A stretch of DNA of 64,000 bases from VGJW01 sp035285595 (GTDB lineage Bacteria > Cyanobacteriota > Sericytochromatia > S15B-MN24 > VGJW01): NCBI GenBank assembly GCA_035285595.1, contig JAYKGV010000061.1, positions 1-64,000 on the forward strand. Reading direction: 5' to 3'. Below are positions 33,980 to 42,328 of this stretch, piece after piece. The position numbers and the translations under genes are program-made. Below the pieces are notes generated by a model, which ran no database searches, was not told the DNA's origin, and worked only from the letters and a program-made list of their open reading frames with translations. Numbering within the stretch: the stretch's first letter is position 1; every line of letters begins with the position of its first letter.

Positions 33980-35034
33980 ACTCGTGGACCGGTGATGAGC
34001 CCGCTGCCCTGGAGGCCTGGGCCGAAGTGGCCGGGAGGGTCTGGCGTCATCGACCGGTCTTGCCCCCGCCTGATCCGGGCCGCTTGGGGGCCACGCTCAC
34101 GCGATTGTCCAACTGGGCCCTGCCCCGGCATTTTGCCGTTCCGGGCAAGGCAGCCTTGATGGCGTGGCATTTGCCTGACGGGGTGACGGGGCATTTGGGT
34201 GCCTTCGAGGCGATGCCTGAACCGGAAGCTGCAGGTCGAGTCTTGCAGGAGGCTCTCGCCTGGCTGCATGAGCGTGGCGCCAAGGTGGCTCTTGGCCCCA
34301 TCGACGGGGATGCCTGGGAGCGTACCCGCTTCAGTCTTGGGCCGGAGGACGAGCCGGCCTTCCTGCTCGAGCCGGAGAATCCGCCGGAGTATCCCTTGTT
34401 CTGGGAGGCGGCCGGCGGGAGCATCAGTCATCGTGTGTGGACCCAGGTGCAGGAAGATCCTCGGGCCGCGGCGGAAACTCTTGCGGATCACGTACGCTCT
34501 GTGAAGGAGGCCGGGTACCGGATCGCCCCGGTGACCGGTCGTTCCTGGCGGCAAGATTTGAAGGATCTCAAGGCGCTGGTCCCCGAGGTCTTCGCCGGCG
34601 GACTGCCCCTGGCGCCCATGGCCGAGGCGGACTTCGTCGCCCGATTTGCCCCTTTCTCGCCTCTGTGGCGCAGCGGACTGTCCTTTGTGGCCCGTGACGC
34701 AGGGGGCAAGGCTGTCGGATTCCTGCTGGGCCTGCCCGATCTGCGGCCTTGGCTGGGAAGGGCGGGTGGGCTGGCGGGACGGCTGGGCCTGGCTTGGCGG
34801 ATCACGCATCCTCGCCGTGCCGTCCTCAAGACCTTGGGGGTTGCCCCCGCTCATCGGCGTGTGGCCCTCGGACATGCGCTCGCGTACGCTTTTCATCGAC
34901 GGGCGGCGGCACTTGGCGTTCCGACCGTCCTCCACGCACTGATGGCAGAGGGCAATCCCTCGCGCCATATGTCCGACAAGCTCGGGGCGAGGGTCTGTCG
35001 TTCCCACGCATTGTTCAAGTGGGACCTGCGTTGA
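33976..35034 (+). CDS. GNAT-fold acyltransferase-like protein (YghO-like)
   Basis: A 352-residue protein resembling YghO-type two-domain GNAT proteins. The first half carries VALGPIDGDAWERTRF and PAFLLEPENPPEYP, similar to the family's GPxxGSxW and FLLEP...P-Y segments. The second half ends in an acetyl-CoA-type region (LKTLGVAPAHRRVALGHAL), then LGARVCRSHALFKWDL. The exact acyl donor and acceptor cannot be read. The ATG at 33976 overlaps the dikinase stop (ATGA) and its own stop overlaps the next TTG start (TTGA), so it is translationally coupled on both sides. Confidence 0.75.
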   Translation: MNSWTGDEPAALEAWAEVAGRVWRHRPVLPPPDPGRLGATLTRLSNWALPRHFAVPGKAALMAWHLPDGVTGHLGAFEAMPEPEAAGRVLQEALAWLHERGAKVALGPIDGDAWERTRFSLGPEDEPAFLLEPENPPEYPLFWEAAGGSISHRVWTQVQEDPRAAAETLADHVRSVKEAGYRIAPVTGRSWRQDLKDLKALVPEVFAGGLPLAPMAEADFVARFAPFSPLWRSGLSFVARDAGGKAVGFLLGLPDLRPWLGRAGGLAGRLGLAWRITHPRRAVLKTLGVAPAHRRVALGHALAYAFHRRAAALGVPTVLHALMAEGNPSRHMSDKLGARVCRSHALFKWDLR

Positions 35035-36527
35035 CGGGGAGCCTTTGCGGTATCCTGGCCGAGCATGCTCGCGAGCGGCCGCAGGCACCGGCGCTGTTCG
35101 TGCCGGTCGGCCGAGGAGGGCGGCAGCATAGGCGGGTGACCTTCGGGGAGCTGGCCGCGTCCGTGCGCCGGCGGGCGGAGTGGTTGCAGCACCGGGGCGT
35201 CAGGCCGGGTGACCGAGTCCTGCTGTTCATACCGATGTCCGAGGAACTCTATGTCTGGTTGCTCGCCTTGTGGTGGGTGGGCGGAGTGGGTGTGTTCCTG
35301 GATCCGTGGATGGGCTTTCGGGCACTTGCCGAGGCCATCGAGCGGACGAGCCCCGTGGCGATGGTCCTGCCGCCTTGGGGACGTATGCTTCGTCATGTCC
35401 TGCCTGTTTGGCGAAAGGTGCCAGCGTGCTGGCCGACCGGGGAGCCGCTGCCGGTCAGGGATTCGGTGAGTTCCCTGCCCTTTCCTGCACCCGAAGGACA
35501 CCCGGCGCTCGTGACGTTCACCACGGGCAGTTCGGGCCGCCCCAAGGGCGCGGTGCGGTCCCACGGTGTCTTGCTGGCCCAACACCAGCTGCTCTCCCGG
35601 GAGCTGGGAGATGGCCCGGGGGATGTGGCGATGGCCACCCTGCCCATTTTTACCCTCCATCATCTCGCGGCCGGAGCGGCGGCCATTTTGCCTTTGCGCC
35701 ATCGTCTGGCGGGTGACGAGCAGGGCGCGGCAGCTGCTTGGAGGCAGATGGCTGCCCTCGGGGCGACCTTGGTCGTCGTTTCGCCGGCGTTGCTGCGTTC
35801 GTGGTTGGAATTGAACCAGACCTTGCCGGGCTTGCGGGCCGTGTTCGTGGGAGGCGGGGGTGTCGACCCGGAGTTGCCTATTCGGGCGGCGAAGGTTTTT
35901 CCTGCTGCCCGCGTGGCCATTGGCTACGGGTCGACAGAGGCCGAACCTGTGTCCATGGCCAGAGGAGATGGCCCCAGCCACGCGGAGGCACGTGAGCGTA
36001 CCCTGGCCGGCGAAGGCCTTTGCGTCGGGTGCCCGGTACCGGGGGTCGAGATCCGCTTGCGCGAAGACGGCGAGGTGCTTGTTGCCGGACCCCATGTCGT
36101 GACCGAGTATTGGGGCGTCGACGGCTTGCCCCCTGGTAAGTCCCGGGATGGGGCGGGGAACTTATGGCACGCGATGGGCGACGTGGCCCGTCAGGACCCT
36201 GACGGATGTCTGTGGTTGCTGGGGCGGACCGGAGACCCGGTGCTCCCCCAGGGCAGCGTGCGGCACGCGCTGGCCCTCGAATCTCTCGTCACGTGCCGGG
36301 GCTGGTCGAGGGGGGCTGCGCTCGTTGCGCTGCAGGGTCGGCCTATCCTGGCCGTCGAAGGCGGGGTGGAACCGGTCTTGCGCGAGGGCTTGGCGGAGCT
36401 TGGACTCTCCGACCTTGCCGTGGTGGCGGTTCGTCGGATCCCAAGGGATCCAAGACACCGGACCAAGGTCGATCGGGTGGCCCTGCTGCGGCAGTTGGCA
36501 CGCAAAGGGTACACTTGGACCCCATGA
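35031..36527 (+). CDS. AMP-dependent synthetase/ligase (acyl-CoA synthetase-like)
   Basis: A 498-residue ANL-superfamily enzyme that adenylates a carboxylic acid, usually for transfer to CoA or a carrier. The P-loop TFTTGSSGRPKG (162-173), IGYGSTEAEPVS, the WLLGRTGDPV hinge region and a C-terminal catalytic Lys at about 479 (RHRTKVDR) are present. The family's usual DxxY/GD motif is represented by MGDVARQDPDG. I chose a TTG start at 35031 because it forms a TTGA overlap with the preceding stop and has GTGGGA about 8 bases upstream. Longer frames only overlap the GNAT gene. It is the fourth gene of the operon, and its stop overlaps the next start (ATGA). Confidence 0.9.
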   Translation: MTGSLCGILAEHARERPQAPALFVPVGRGGRQHRRVTFGELAASVRRRAEWLQHRGVRPGDRVLLFIPMSEELYVWLLALWWVGGVGVFLDPWMGFRALAEAIERTSPVAMVLPPWGRMLRHVLPVWRKVPACWPTGEPLPVRDSVSSLPFPAPEGHPALVTFTTGSSGRPKGAVRSHGVLLAQHQLLSRELGDGPGDVAMATLPIFTLHHLAAGAAAILPLRHRLAGDEQGAAAAWRQMAALGATLVVVSPALLRSWLELNQTLPGLRAVFVGGGGVDPELPIRAAKVFPAARVAIGYGSTEAEPVSMARGDGPSHAEARERTLAGEGLCVGCPVPGVEIRLREDGEVLVAGPHVVTEYWGVDGLPPGKSRDGAGNLWHAMGDVARQDPDGCLWLLGRTGDPVLPQGSVRHALALESLVTCRGWSRGAALVALQGRPILAVEGGVEPVLREGLAELGLSDLAVVAVRRIPRDPRHRTKVDRVALLRQLARKGYTWTP

Positions 36528-37099
36528 ATGCGCTTTCTCGTTTCGGCATCCTGGCCGCGGCCCTTATGGCGGTTCCCTTCGTCGGCCTCGCGCTCGCAGG
36601 ACTCCTGGGTCCCAAGGTCGTCACACGCTCCTCGGAGCGGGTCATCGAGGCTCCCCCGTCCAAGGTCTGGCTGGCCATCACCTCATGGGACCTCTGGGCC
36701 GCCAAAGGGGACCCGATGATGCCTGCTGTCGGCACCCGTTCCGTCTCGCCGGCCACCGGCAGCCCGGAGGTCATCCGGTATGCGATTGGCGCACAGGGCC
36801 AGACCTGGGAGCAGGAGGTTGCGGCATGGGAGCCCGAGCGTGTCTATGCCTTCCGAAATCGGCCCAAGGTAGGAGCGCCCTCTGCTCCCATGTTGATGCG
36901 CTTCGATCTGGAACCTGTCGGCACGGCGTCCGTGAAGGTTCGCTTCGCAACTCGGCTGGAGCCCAAGACCTTCCTCGATCGTTCCTTCGGGGTGGTTTTC
37001 GGTCTGGGTATCGGGACCCTCGAGGGCTATCAACGCGCCTTGCTCGATGGACTGGAAGGTTGGGCCGAGGGCAAGCCGGCTTCAGGCTCCGCCAGCTGA
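36524..37099 (+). CDS. Membrane-anchored SRPBCC (START-like) lipid-binding protein
   Basis: A 191-residue protein with one N-terminal membrane helix (~8-30, GILAAALMAVPFVGLALAG) followed by an SRPBCC/polyketide-cyclase-type domain (SERVIEAPPSKVWLAITSWD at ~37-56, then an alternating strand pattern ending in a long helix with EGYQRALLDGLEG). This fold encloses a hydrophobic ligand. Its ATG overlaps the ligase stop (ATGA), making it the last gene of the operon, and it ends 3 bases from the convergent thioesterase. A role in binding or cyclising the operon's product is inference. Confidence 0.78.
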   Translation: MNALSRFGILAAALMAVPFVGLALAGLLGPKVVTRSSERVIEAPPSKVWLAITSWDLWAAKGDPMMPAVGTRSVSPATGSPEVIRYAIGAQGQTWEQEVAAWEPERVYAFRNRPKVGAPSAPMLMRFDLEPVGTASVKVRFATRLEPKTFLDRSFGVVFGLGIGTLEGYQRALLDGLEGWAEGKPASGSAS

Positions 37100-37102
37100 C
37101 GC

Positions 37103-37510
37103 TCAATCGGTCGAGACCGGGCTGTCCCACGGGACGGGCCGCCCATCCGGCCCGATGGTCACGAAAATGGCCTCCGCCGTGGTGACCACGACGGGATCCG
37201 CATCACGGCCCCTGCGTCGTGCTTCGACCCTGATACCTATCGTCAGGCTTGTCCGGCCTCGATGCTCGAGCCGAGTATAGAAACTGACGGTGTCTCCCAC
37301 GTGGACCGGTTGTTCGAACTTGACCTCTCGCAGGGCGACCGTCACGAAGCGATGATCCGTGTGGCGACCTGCCTCGACGGCCGCGGCGAGGTCCAAGTGG
37401 GATAGGATCACCCCCCCGAAGATCGTCCCGTGCTCGTTGGTGTCCTTGGGCAAGAGCAGGACGCGAATCGAAGGTTCCTGGGGCCAGGTGTCAGGTTGAG
37501 CGGTCAACAT
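37103..37510 (-). CDS. Acyl-CoA thioesterase, hot-dog fold (YciA-like)
   Basis: A 135-residue single hot-dog protein. HGTIFGGVILSHLDLAAAVEA is the YciA/BACH-type active-site segment (Asn/Asp and Gly-rich turn at ~27-47), and LREVKFEQPVHVGDTV is the second conserved strand. It should hydrolyse acyl-CoA in the cytoplasm as an oligomer. It converges on the SRPBCC gene with only a 3-bp gap and is divergent from the subtilase. The proximity to an acyl-CoA-type ligase suggests a related pool, but it is transcribed separately. Confidence 0.9.
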   Translation of the reverse strand: MLTAQPDTWPQEPSIRVLLLPKDTNEHGTIFGGVILSHLDLAAAVEAGRHTDHRFVTVALREVKFEQPVHVGDTVSFYTRLEHRGRTSLTIGIRVEARRRGRDADPVVVTTAEAIFVTIGPDGRPVPWDSPVSTD

Positions 37511-37550
37511 CAGCGGGTGGTTTCCGTGAGAATGGAGGCAGGAACGCGGG

Positions 37551-37590
37551 ACTTGTGTTAAGTATAGATGAGTAAGGCGTTATCACAGGT
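37551..37590. promoter_or_regulatory. AT-rich divergent promoter region (thioesterase / subtilase)
   Basis: This is the most AT-rich part of the divergent gap. It contains TATACT on the minus strand (37566-37561) and TATAGA on the plus strand (37563-37568). Neither has a good -35 at 17 bases, so individual promoters are not assigned. Confidence 0.3.
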
Positions 37591-37605
37591 TTGTCGAGGC
37601 GCGGC

Positions 37606-38883
37606 ATGTATAGGCATTTCACAGGCATCGCCACGTTGCTGGCGCTCTTTGCCTGCGGTCGTCTGCCCGGCACCCTTCCTGCCGCCGCCGGCTCTCGCAC
37701 CAGTTCCGCACAGGCTGTCGAAGGGGAGGTCGTGGTGCGGCTTGCCGAAGGCGCTTCGTTGCCTGCGGGCTGGGTCGTGCGGCGCCGGATGGAGGGTCTG
37801 GGCGCCGTCGTTGCGGCTCTTCCTGGCGGCATGGGCGTGCAATCGGCCGTGGACAGCCTTGGACGACACGCTGGGGTCTTGTGGGCCGAGCCCAACGTGC
37901 GGTTCGACTTGCCTGATCCGCTGCCAGCACGTTCGATTTCCCTTCCGGGATTTTCCGTTCGTAACGAGGAGCCGAACCTCTGGCACTTTTTGCGGATCCA
38001 GACGCGGGAAGCCTGGAGTACGACCAAGGGAAGGGGCGTCCTCGTCGCGGTGGTCGACACCGGCATCGACGCGGCCCATCCCGCGTTCCTGGGCCGCGTC
38101 CTGCCGGGTTACGATTCGCTCGATCGGGACAATGATGCCCGCGATGACAACGGCCACGGCACCCACGTGGCGGGTATCATCGCTGCGCAGACGTCCGACA
38201 TGACGTTGCTTGGCGTCGCTCCCGAGGCACGCATCCTTCCGGTCCGGGCGCTCGGTGATCGCGGCGGGACCGCCGAATCGGTGGCGACTGGCATCCAGTG
38301 GGCCGTCGGTCGGGGGGCGCAGGTCATCAACCTGAGTCTAGGGTCTCCGGTCCGCTCACGTCTGATCGAGGATGCCATCCGCGGGGCCCTTGACCGAGGC
38401 GTGGTGGTGGTCGCTGCGATGGGCAACGCCGGCGACCGGGGCAATCCGCGCATATTCCCGGCCAGCTTGCCGGGGGTGGTGGCTGTGGGCGCAACGGATC
38501 CGCTCGATCGCAGGACCCCGTGGTCGTGCTTCGGTCGCTGGCAGTCGCTTTCGGCTCCGGGGTTCGGTATCTGGTCCACGTTTCCGACCTATGAGACGTC
38601 GCTCGTCCGCTTTGCCCGCGAAAATCCGGCGGCTTTTCCTCCCGAAAATCGCGTCGACACTTTTGCGGCCGCATTGTCCGGAACGAGCCAGTCGGCCCCT
38701 GTCGTAGCGGGCATCGTCGCTTTGGTGCGCTCGGTGGCACCGGAGTTGGCACCTTCCCAGGTGAACAAGGTCTTGCAGGCCACGGCGCGCGACCTCGGTG
38801 CACCGGGCTTCGACAGTTATCATGGGCACGGGCTGGTCCAGGCGGCGTCCGCGCTCAGGACGGTACGCGCGACCCAGCCCTGA
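37606..38883 (+). CDS. Subtilisin-like serine protease, probable lipoprotein
   Basis: A 425-residue S8 peptidase. The signal peptide ends at ALFAC (lipobox imperfect because of the Phe). An inhibitor-I9-like propeptide follows (~40-105). The catalytic domain has Asp151 (AVVDTGID), His184 (NGHGTHVAG), the oxyanion Asn274 (GNAG) and Ser361 in SGTSQSAPVVAG. The triad is complete, so it should be active outside the cytoplasm after removal of the propeptide. I chose the ATG at 37606 because GAGG lies 9 bases upstream; a TTG at 37591 would add five residues. The PRC-CBS gene follows after 17 bases in the same direction. Confidence 0.93.
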   Translation: MYRHFTGIATLLALFACGRLPGTLPAAAGSRTSSAQAVEGEVVVRLAEGASLPAGWVVRRRMEGLGAVVAALPGGMGVQSAVDSLGRHAGVLWAEPNVRFDLPDPLPARSISLPGFSVRNEEPNLWHFLRIQTREAWSTTKGRGVLVAVVDTGIDAAHPAFLGRVLPGYDSLDRDNDARDDNGHGTHVAGIIAAQTSDMTLLGVAPEARILPVRALGDRGGTAESVATGIQWAVGRGAQVINLSLGSPVRSRLIEDAIRGALDRGVVVVAAMGNAGDRGNPRIFPASLPGVVAVGATDPLDRRTPWSCFGRWQSLSAPGFGIWSTFPTYETSLVRFARENPAAFPPENRVDTFAAALSGTSQSAPVVAGIVALVRSVAPELAPSQVNKVLQATARDLGAPGFDSYHGHGLVQAASALRTVRATQP

Positions 38884-38900
38884 GGGATGTCCCCTGGGCC

Positions 38901-40121
38901 ATGATCTTCCTGTCGCAGTACCTTAATCGCCCCGTGAGGGGGGTCGCCGGTGCGCGTCTGGGGGTCTTGAGAGATGTGACCTTCACGGAGGATGGGGATT
39001 TTCCGGTTTTGACCGGACTCGTGGTCAGTCGTGGCAGACGACGGGTCGTGGTGCCATGGTCCGATGTCGATCGGTGTACGCTCGACACCTTTGTGCTGCG
39101 GGGTACGGGACCGTGGCCCGAGGTGGCTGGAGTGGACCGACTTCTTGCCTTGGACGTCATGGACAGTCAGGTCGTTGATATCGACGGGGCCCACGTCGTA
39201 CGGGTCAATGACCTCCAGCTCGCGTGGCAAGGCACGCGCCTGCGTGTGGTGGGCGTCGATATCGGGCCGTGGGGACTTGCCAGAAGACTTGGATGGGCGC
39301 CTGCCTTGGCGTGGGTCAGCAGGACCCTTCGCTGGCAGCCACCGGAAGGCCTGATCCGTTGGGACACGGTGGAACCGGTGGACAAGCAGACCTCCACCGT
39401 GCGGCTTCGGGTCTCCAGCGACCGGCTCGCGCGCCTGCACCCGGCCGACCTCGCGGACATCGTGGCCGAGCTGGGCCACGAACAACGCAGTCACGTGCTC
39501 GAGCGGCTGGATGATGCTCAGCTGGCAGACATCATGGAGGAGGCGAGTCCGGAGTTGCAAAGCGCCATCCTGGACAATCTTGACGAGGATCGAGCGGCGG
39601 ATGTCCTTGAAGAGATGGAGCCCGATGAGGCCGCCGACCTGCTCTCCGAATTGAGTGAAGACCGCGCACGGGATCTCATCGGTCGCATGGATGCGGAAGA
39701 TGCGAGTGACGTCCGGAATCTTCTGGCTTATCAGGAAGGCACCGTAGGAGCCTTGATGACGACCAGCTACTTGGAGATACCTGCAAGCTGGACGGTAGGG
39801 CGGGCCTTGGATTGGGTTCGTCGCGAGGGTGCCGACGACGAGTTGTGCAGTTATCTCTATGCGGTCGACGAAGCGGGCATCCTGACCGGTGTCCTGTCGT
39901 TCCGGCACCTGGTCCTTGCCACGGCCGACGCACCCGTGACTGGCCTTTTCCCGGATCACCTCGTCACGGTGGGTGTCTTGGAGCCTGCACGCGCGGCCCT
40001 TGAGAAACTCTTTCACTACAATCTGCTGGCCGTGCCGGTGACTCGCGAAGACGGACGCTTGCTCGGCGTGGTCGGCATTCTGGATGCCTTGGCACTCGTC
40101 CACGAACCGGAGGAGGACTGA
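38901..40121 (+). CDS. PRC-barrel / MgtE N-domain / CBS-pair protein
   Basis: A 406-residue soluble protein. Residues ~1-160 look like one or two PRC-barrel units (FLSQYLNRPVRGVAGARLGVLRDV, and later LLALDVMDSQVVDIDG). Residues ~190-280 are an MgtE N-terminal helical domain (LHPADLADIVAELGHEQRSHVL, DEDRAADVLEEMEPDEAADLL). A CBS pair follows (~290-400, with VGALMTTSYLEIP and LLAVPVTREDGRLLGVV). In MgtE transporters these two domains sense cytosolic Mg2+ and gate the pore; here the pore is absent. The stop overlaps the next start (TGATG), so it is coupled to an Nramp-related transporter. Confidence 0.88.
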   Translation: MIFLSQYLNRPVRGVAGARLGVLRDVTFTEDGDFPVLTGLVVSRGRRRVVVPWSDVDRCTLDTFVLRGTGPWPEVAGVDRLLALDVMDSQVVDIDGAHVVRVNDLQLAWQGTRLRVVGVDIGPWGLARRLGWAPALAWVSRTLRWQPPEGLIRWDTVEPVDKQTSTVRLRVSSDRLARLHPADLADIVAELGHEQRSHVLERLDDAQLADIMEEASPELQSAILDNLDEDRAADVLEEMEPDEAADLLSELSEDRARDLIGRMDAEDASDVRNLLAYQEGTVGALMTTSYLEIPASWTVGRALDWVRREGADDELCSYLYAVDEAGILTGVLSFRHLVLATADAPVTGLFPDHLVTVGVLEPARAALEKLFHYNLLAVPVTREDGRLLGVVGILDALALVHEPEED

Positions 40122-41449
40122 TGCCGGGCACCGGTAAGCTGCACGCTTCCGAGGCCGAAGCAGACGCTCTCGTCACCATTCGTTTCAACAAGCGACGATG
40201 GCTGTTGCTGCTGGGGACCCTGGGGCCAGGTATCCTTGCCTCGAGCGCGGGCAATGACGCGGGTGGCATCGCGACCTATGCCACGGCGGGCGCACGATAT
40301 GGTTACGGTCTCCTGTGGGCCTTGCTGCTCATCACCGTGGCGTTGGCCATGATTCAGGAAATGGCTACGCGGATGGGGGCGGTGACGGGCAAGGGCCTGT
40401 CCTCACTCATCCGCGAACGCTTCGGCTTGCGGGCGACAGTCTTCGCCATGGGCTGCCTCCTCGTGGCGAATGTGGCCACGACGCTGGCCGATTTTGCCGG
40501 CGTGGCGGCCGCCGCAGAACTCTTCGGCGTCCCACGATGGGTGGCGGTGCCGCTGGCGGGCGTCGGCCTGTGGTGGTTGGTCGCGCGAGGGAGCTTTGCC
40601 CGGGTCGAACGTACCTTCATGGCACTGGCGTTGGTGTTCCTGACCTATGTCGCGGCCGCCTTCCTGGCGCGTCCGGATTGGACGGAGGTTCTGCGAAGCC
40701 TCGTGGTACCCCGGGTTCCCGCCACTCCCCCCGGCCTCGCTTTCCGTGACCACCTTCAGGGCTACTTGCTTGTGCTGATCGCCACCATCGGCACCACCAT
40801 CACTCCGTGGATGCAATTCTTCCTGCAGGCGACCGTCGTCGACAAGGGTGTGACCATCCGGCAGTACGGATTTGCGCGCTTTGATGCTTTTTTCGGGGCC
40901 TTCACTGCAGATTTGGTCTCGTTCTTCATCATCGTGGCGACGGCTTCCGCCCTGTTCTATCCCGAGATGCTGCCGCATCCCCTCGAGGATGCCGCTGCGG
41001 CGGCCTCTGCGTTGGTGCCCGTGGCGGGCCCCCACGCCGGTTGGCTCTTCGGGGCTGGCTTGCTCGGGGCCTCGTTGCTTGCGGCCTCTGTCGTGCCGTT
41101 GGCCACGGCCTATGCCGTCTGCGAGGCCTTCGGCTTCGAGGCCGGACTGGGCAAGGACTTTCGTCGTGCCCCGGTCTTTCTCGGCCTCTACACCTTGCTC
41201 ATCGGGGTCGGGGCATGCGTCGCGATGTGGCCCGGCCTTCCCCTTCTGGCCGTGATGCTCGTTGCCCAGGACATCAATGGAATCCTTTTGCCCGTCATCC
41301 TCGTCTACATGCTGGGACTGGTGAACGACCGTCGCCTCATGGGGCCTCATGTCAACGGCGTGGTCTACAATGCGGTGGTTTGGGGGATGGTGATTCTGGT
41401 GTCCTTGCTGACGGCCACCATGGTGGTGACCAGTTTCTGGCCCGTGTGA
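40121..41449 (+). CDS. Nramp-related divalent metal transporter (non-canonical metal site)
   Basis: A 442-residue, eleven-helix Nramp-superfamily transporter. The helix-1 metal motif DPGN of Mn/Fe transporters reads NDAGG here (45-49), so the Asp is kept but the Asn is lost. The helix-6 MPH motif is replaced by TTITPWMQF (225-233), so the sulphur ligand that favours Mn/Fe over Mg is missing. These changes resemble Nramp-related magnesium transporters. Coupling (TGATG) to a CBS/MgtE_N protein also suggests Mg2+ or another hard cation. The substrate is inference. Confidence 0.86.
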   Translation: MPGTGKLHASEAEADALVTIRFNKRRWLLLLGTLGPGILASSAGNDAGGIATYATAGARYGYGLLWALLLITVALAMIQEMATRMGAVTGKGLSSLIRERFGLRATVFAMGCLLVANVATTLADFAGVAAAAELFGVPRWVAVPLAGVGLWWLVARGSFARVERTFMALALVFLTYVAAAFLARPDWTEVLRSLVVPRVPATPPGLAFRDHLQGYLLVLIATIGTTITPWMQFFLQATVVDKGVTIRQYGFARFDAFFGAFTADLVSFFIIVATASALFYPEMLPHPLEDAAAAASALVPVAGPHAGWLFGAGLLGASLLAASVVPLATAYAVCEAFGFEAGLGKDFRRAPVFLGLYTLLIGVGACVAMWPGLPLLAVMLVAQDINGILLPVILVYMLGLVNDRRLMGPHVNGVVYNAVVWGMVILVSLLTATMVVTSFWPV

Positions 41450-41463
41450 CGGAGGAGGCGAAT

Positions 41464-42306
41464 ATGAACCGGCGAGCCGTGGCGGTCGTGATGGCTGCTG
41501 CCCTGCTTGCGGGCTGCGGGGGCGAAAGCCGCACGTCCGATGAAGGTGATCGATACGTGTCTGCACAGGTGTCCGGGGACAAGGACGCCATTAACCTTGA
41601 CGCCGTCCACGAAGCCTTCTTCAAGACGCAGGGGAAGGATTTCGATGGTTGGATGCAGGCGTTCGAGAAGCGCGTGAACGAGATCCATGAGGGGGAAGGG
41701 GTCGTGGCCATCGATGCCCGGCGCAAGGACGGCATGGTGAAGGTCACCGGCTACCTTGACGAGGACAGCCAACCTGGATTCGACGAGCGCGGCGATCGGA
41801 AGCTTTTTGCCTTGGAGCAGACAGGGGCTGCGGAGGGGGCGAAGGGCTTTCCCTACCAGGTGACCGGAGCTCAGGGACAGCCCTTTTTTCAGGGCTATCC
41901 GCCCCCGCAGTATCACTCGGGAAGTCTGCTTGACAACCCATTCGTGCAGTTCATGGTCCTGAATCAGATCTTCAATGGCGGGTTCGGCTACAACACGCCT
42001 TGGCGGCGAACCACCGTTCTGCGCAACCATCGGGACACGTTCCGTTCGTCCCCTTCGTGGCGCCAGCAGACCGCCCGCAACAAGGGTTTCGTCTCCCGCT
42101 GGTTCGGAAAGAAGGAGCCGGTCACCAGCCGACGCGGCTTCGGGTCCTGGGGCTCCGGGACGTCCACGAAGAGGTCCGGTTCGGCAAGCAGCCGGCGTAG
42201 CTGGTTCGGAGGCTCCGGCGGAACCGGATCTTCGTGGGGTGGGCGTCGGTCCTCGGGATACTCGGGTGGCGGGGCTCGGCGGAGCTGGGGTGGTCGCCGT
42301 CGATAG
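41464..42306 (+). CDS. Lipoprotein with Arg/Ser/Gly-rich basic tail, unknown function
   Basis: A 280-residue lipoprotein (lipobox LLAGC). GGAGGAGG lies 7 bases before the ATG, an excellent ribosome site. Residues ~20-150 form an acidic globular part. After a Pro/Gln/Tyr segment (FQGYPPPQYHSG) and a hydrophobic stretch, the last ~100 residues are made largely of Arg, Ser, Gly and Trp (SWGSGTSTKRSGSASSRRSW). The tail is highly basic and probably disordered, and may bind an anionic surface, nucleic acid or peptidoglycan. I do not recognise the family. It follows the Nramp gene after 14 bases. Confidence 0.72.
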   Translation: MNRRAVAVVMAAALLAGCGGESRTSDEGDRYVSAQVSGDKDAINLDAVHEAFFKTQGKDFDGWMQAFEKRVNEIHEGEGVVAIDARRKDGMVKVTGYLDEDSQPGFDERGDRKLFALEQTGAAEGAKGFPYQVTGAQGQPFFQGYPPPQYHSGSLLDNPFVQFMVLNQIFNGGFGYNTPWRRTTVLRNHRDTFRSSPSWRQQTARNKGFVSRWFGKKEPVTSRRGFGSWGSGTSTKRSGSASSRRSWFGGSGGTGSSWGGRRSSGYSGGGARRSWGGRRR

Positions 42307-42328
42307 TCCTTGAAAAGGGGGAGACACT

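Noticed and set aside
38820..40103. 427-residue minus-strand frame
   Set aside because: It is antisense to the PRC-MgtE_N-CBS gene, whose domains are clear.
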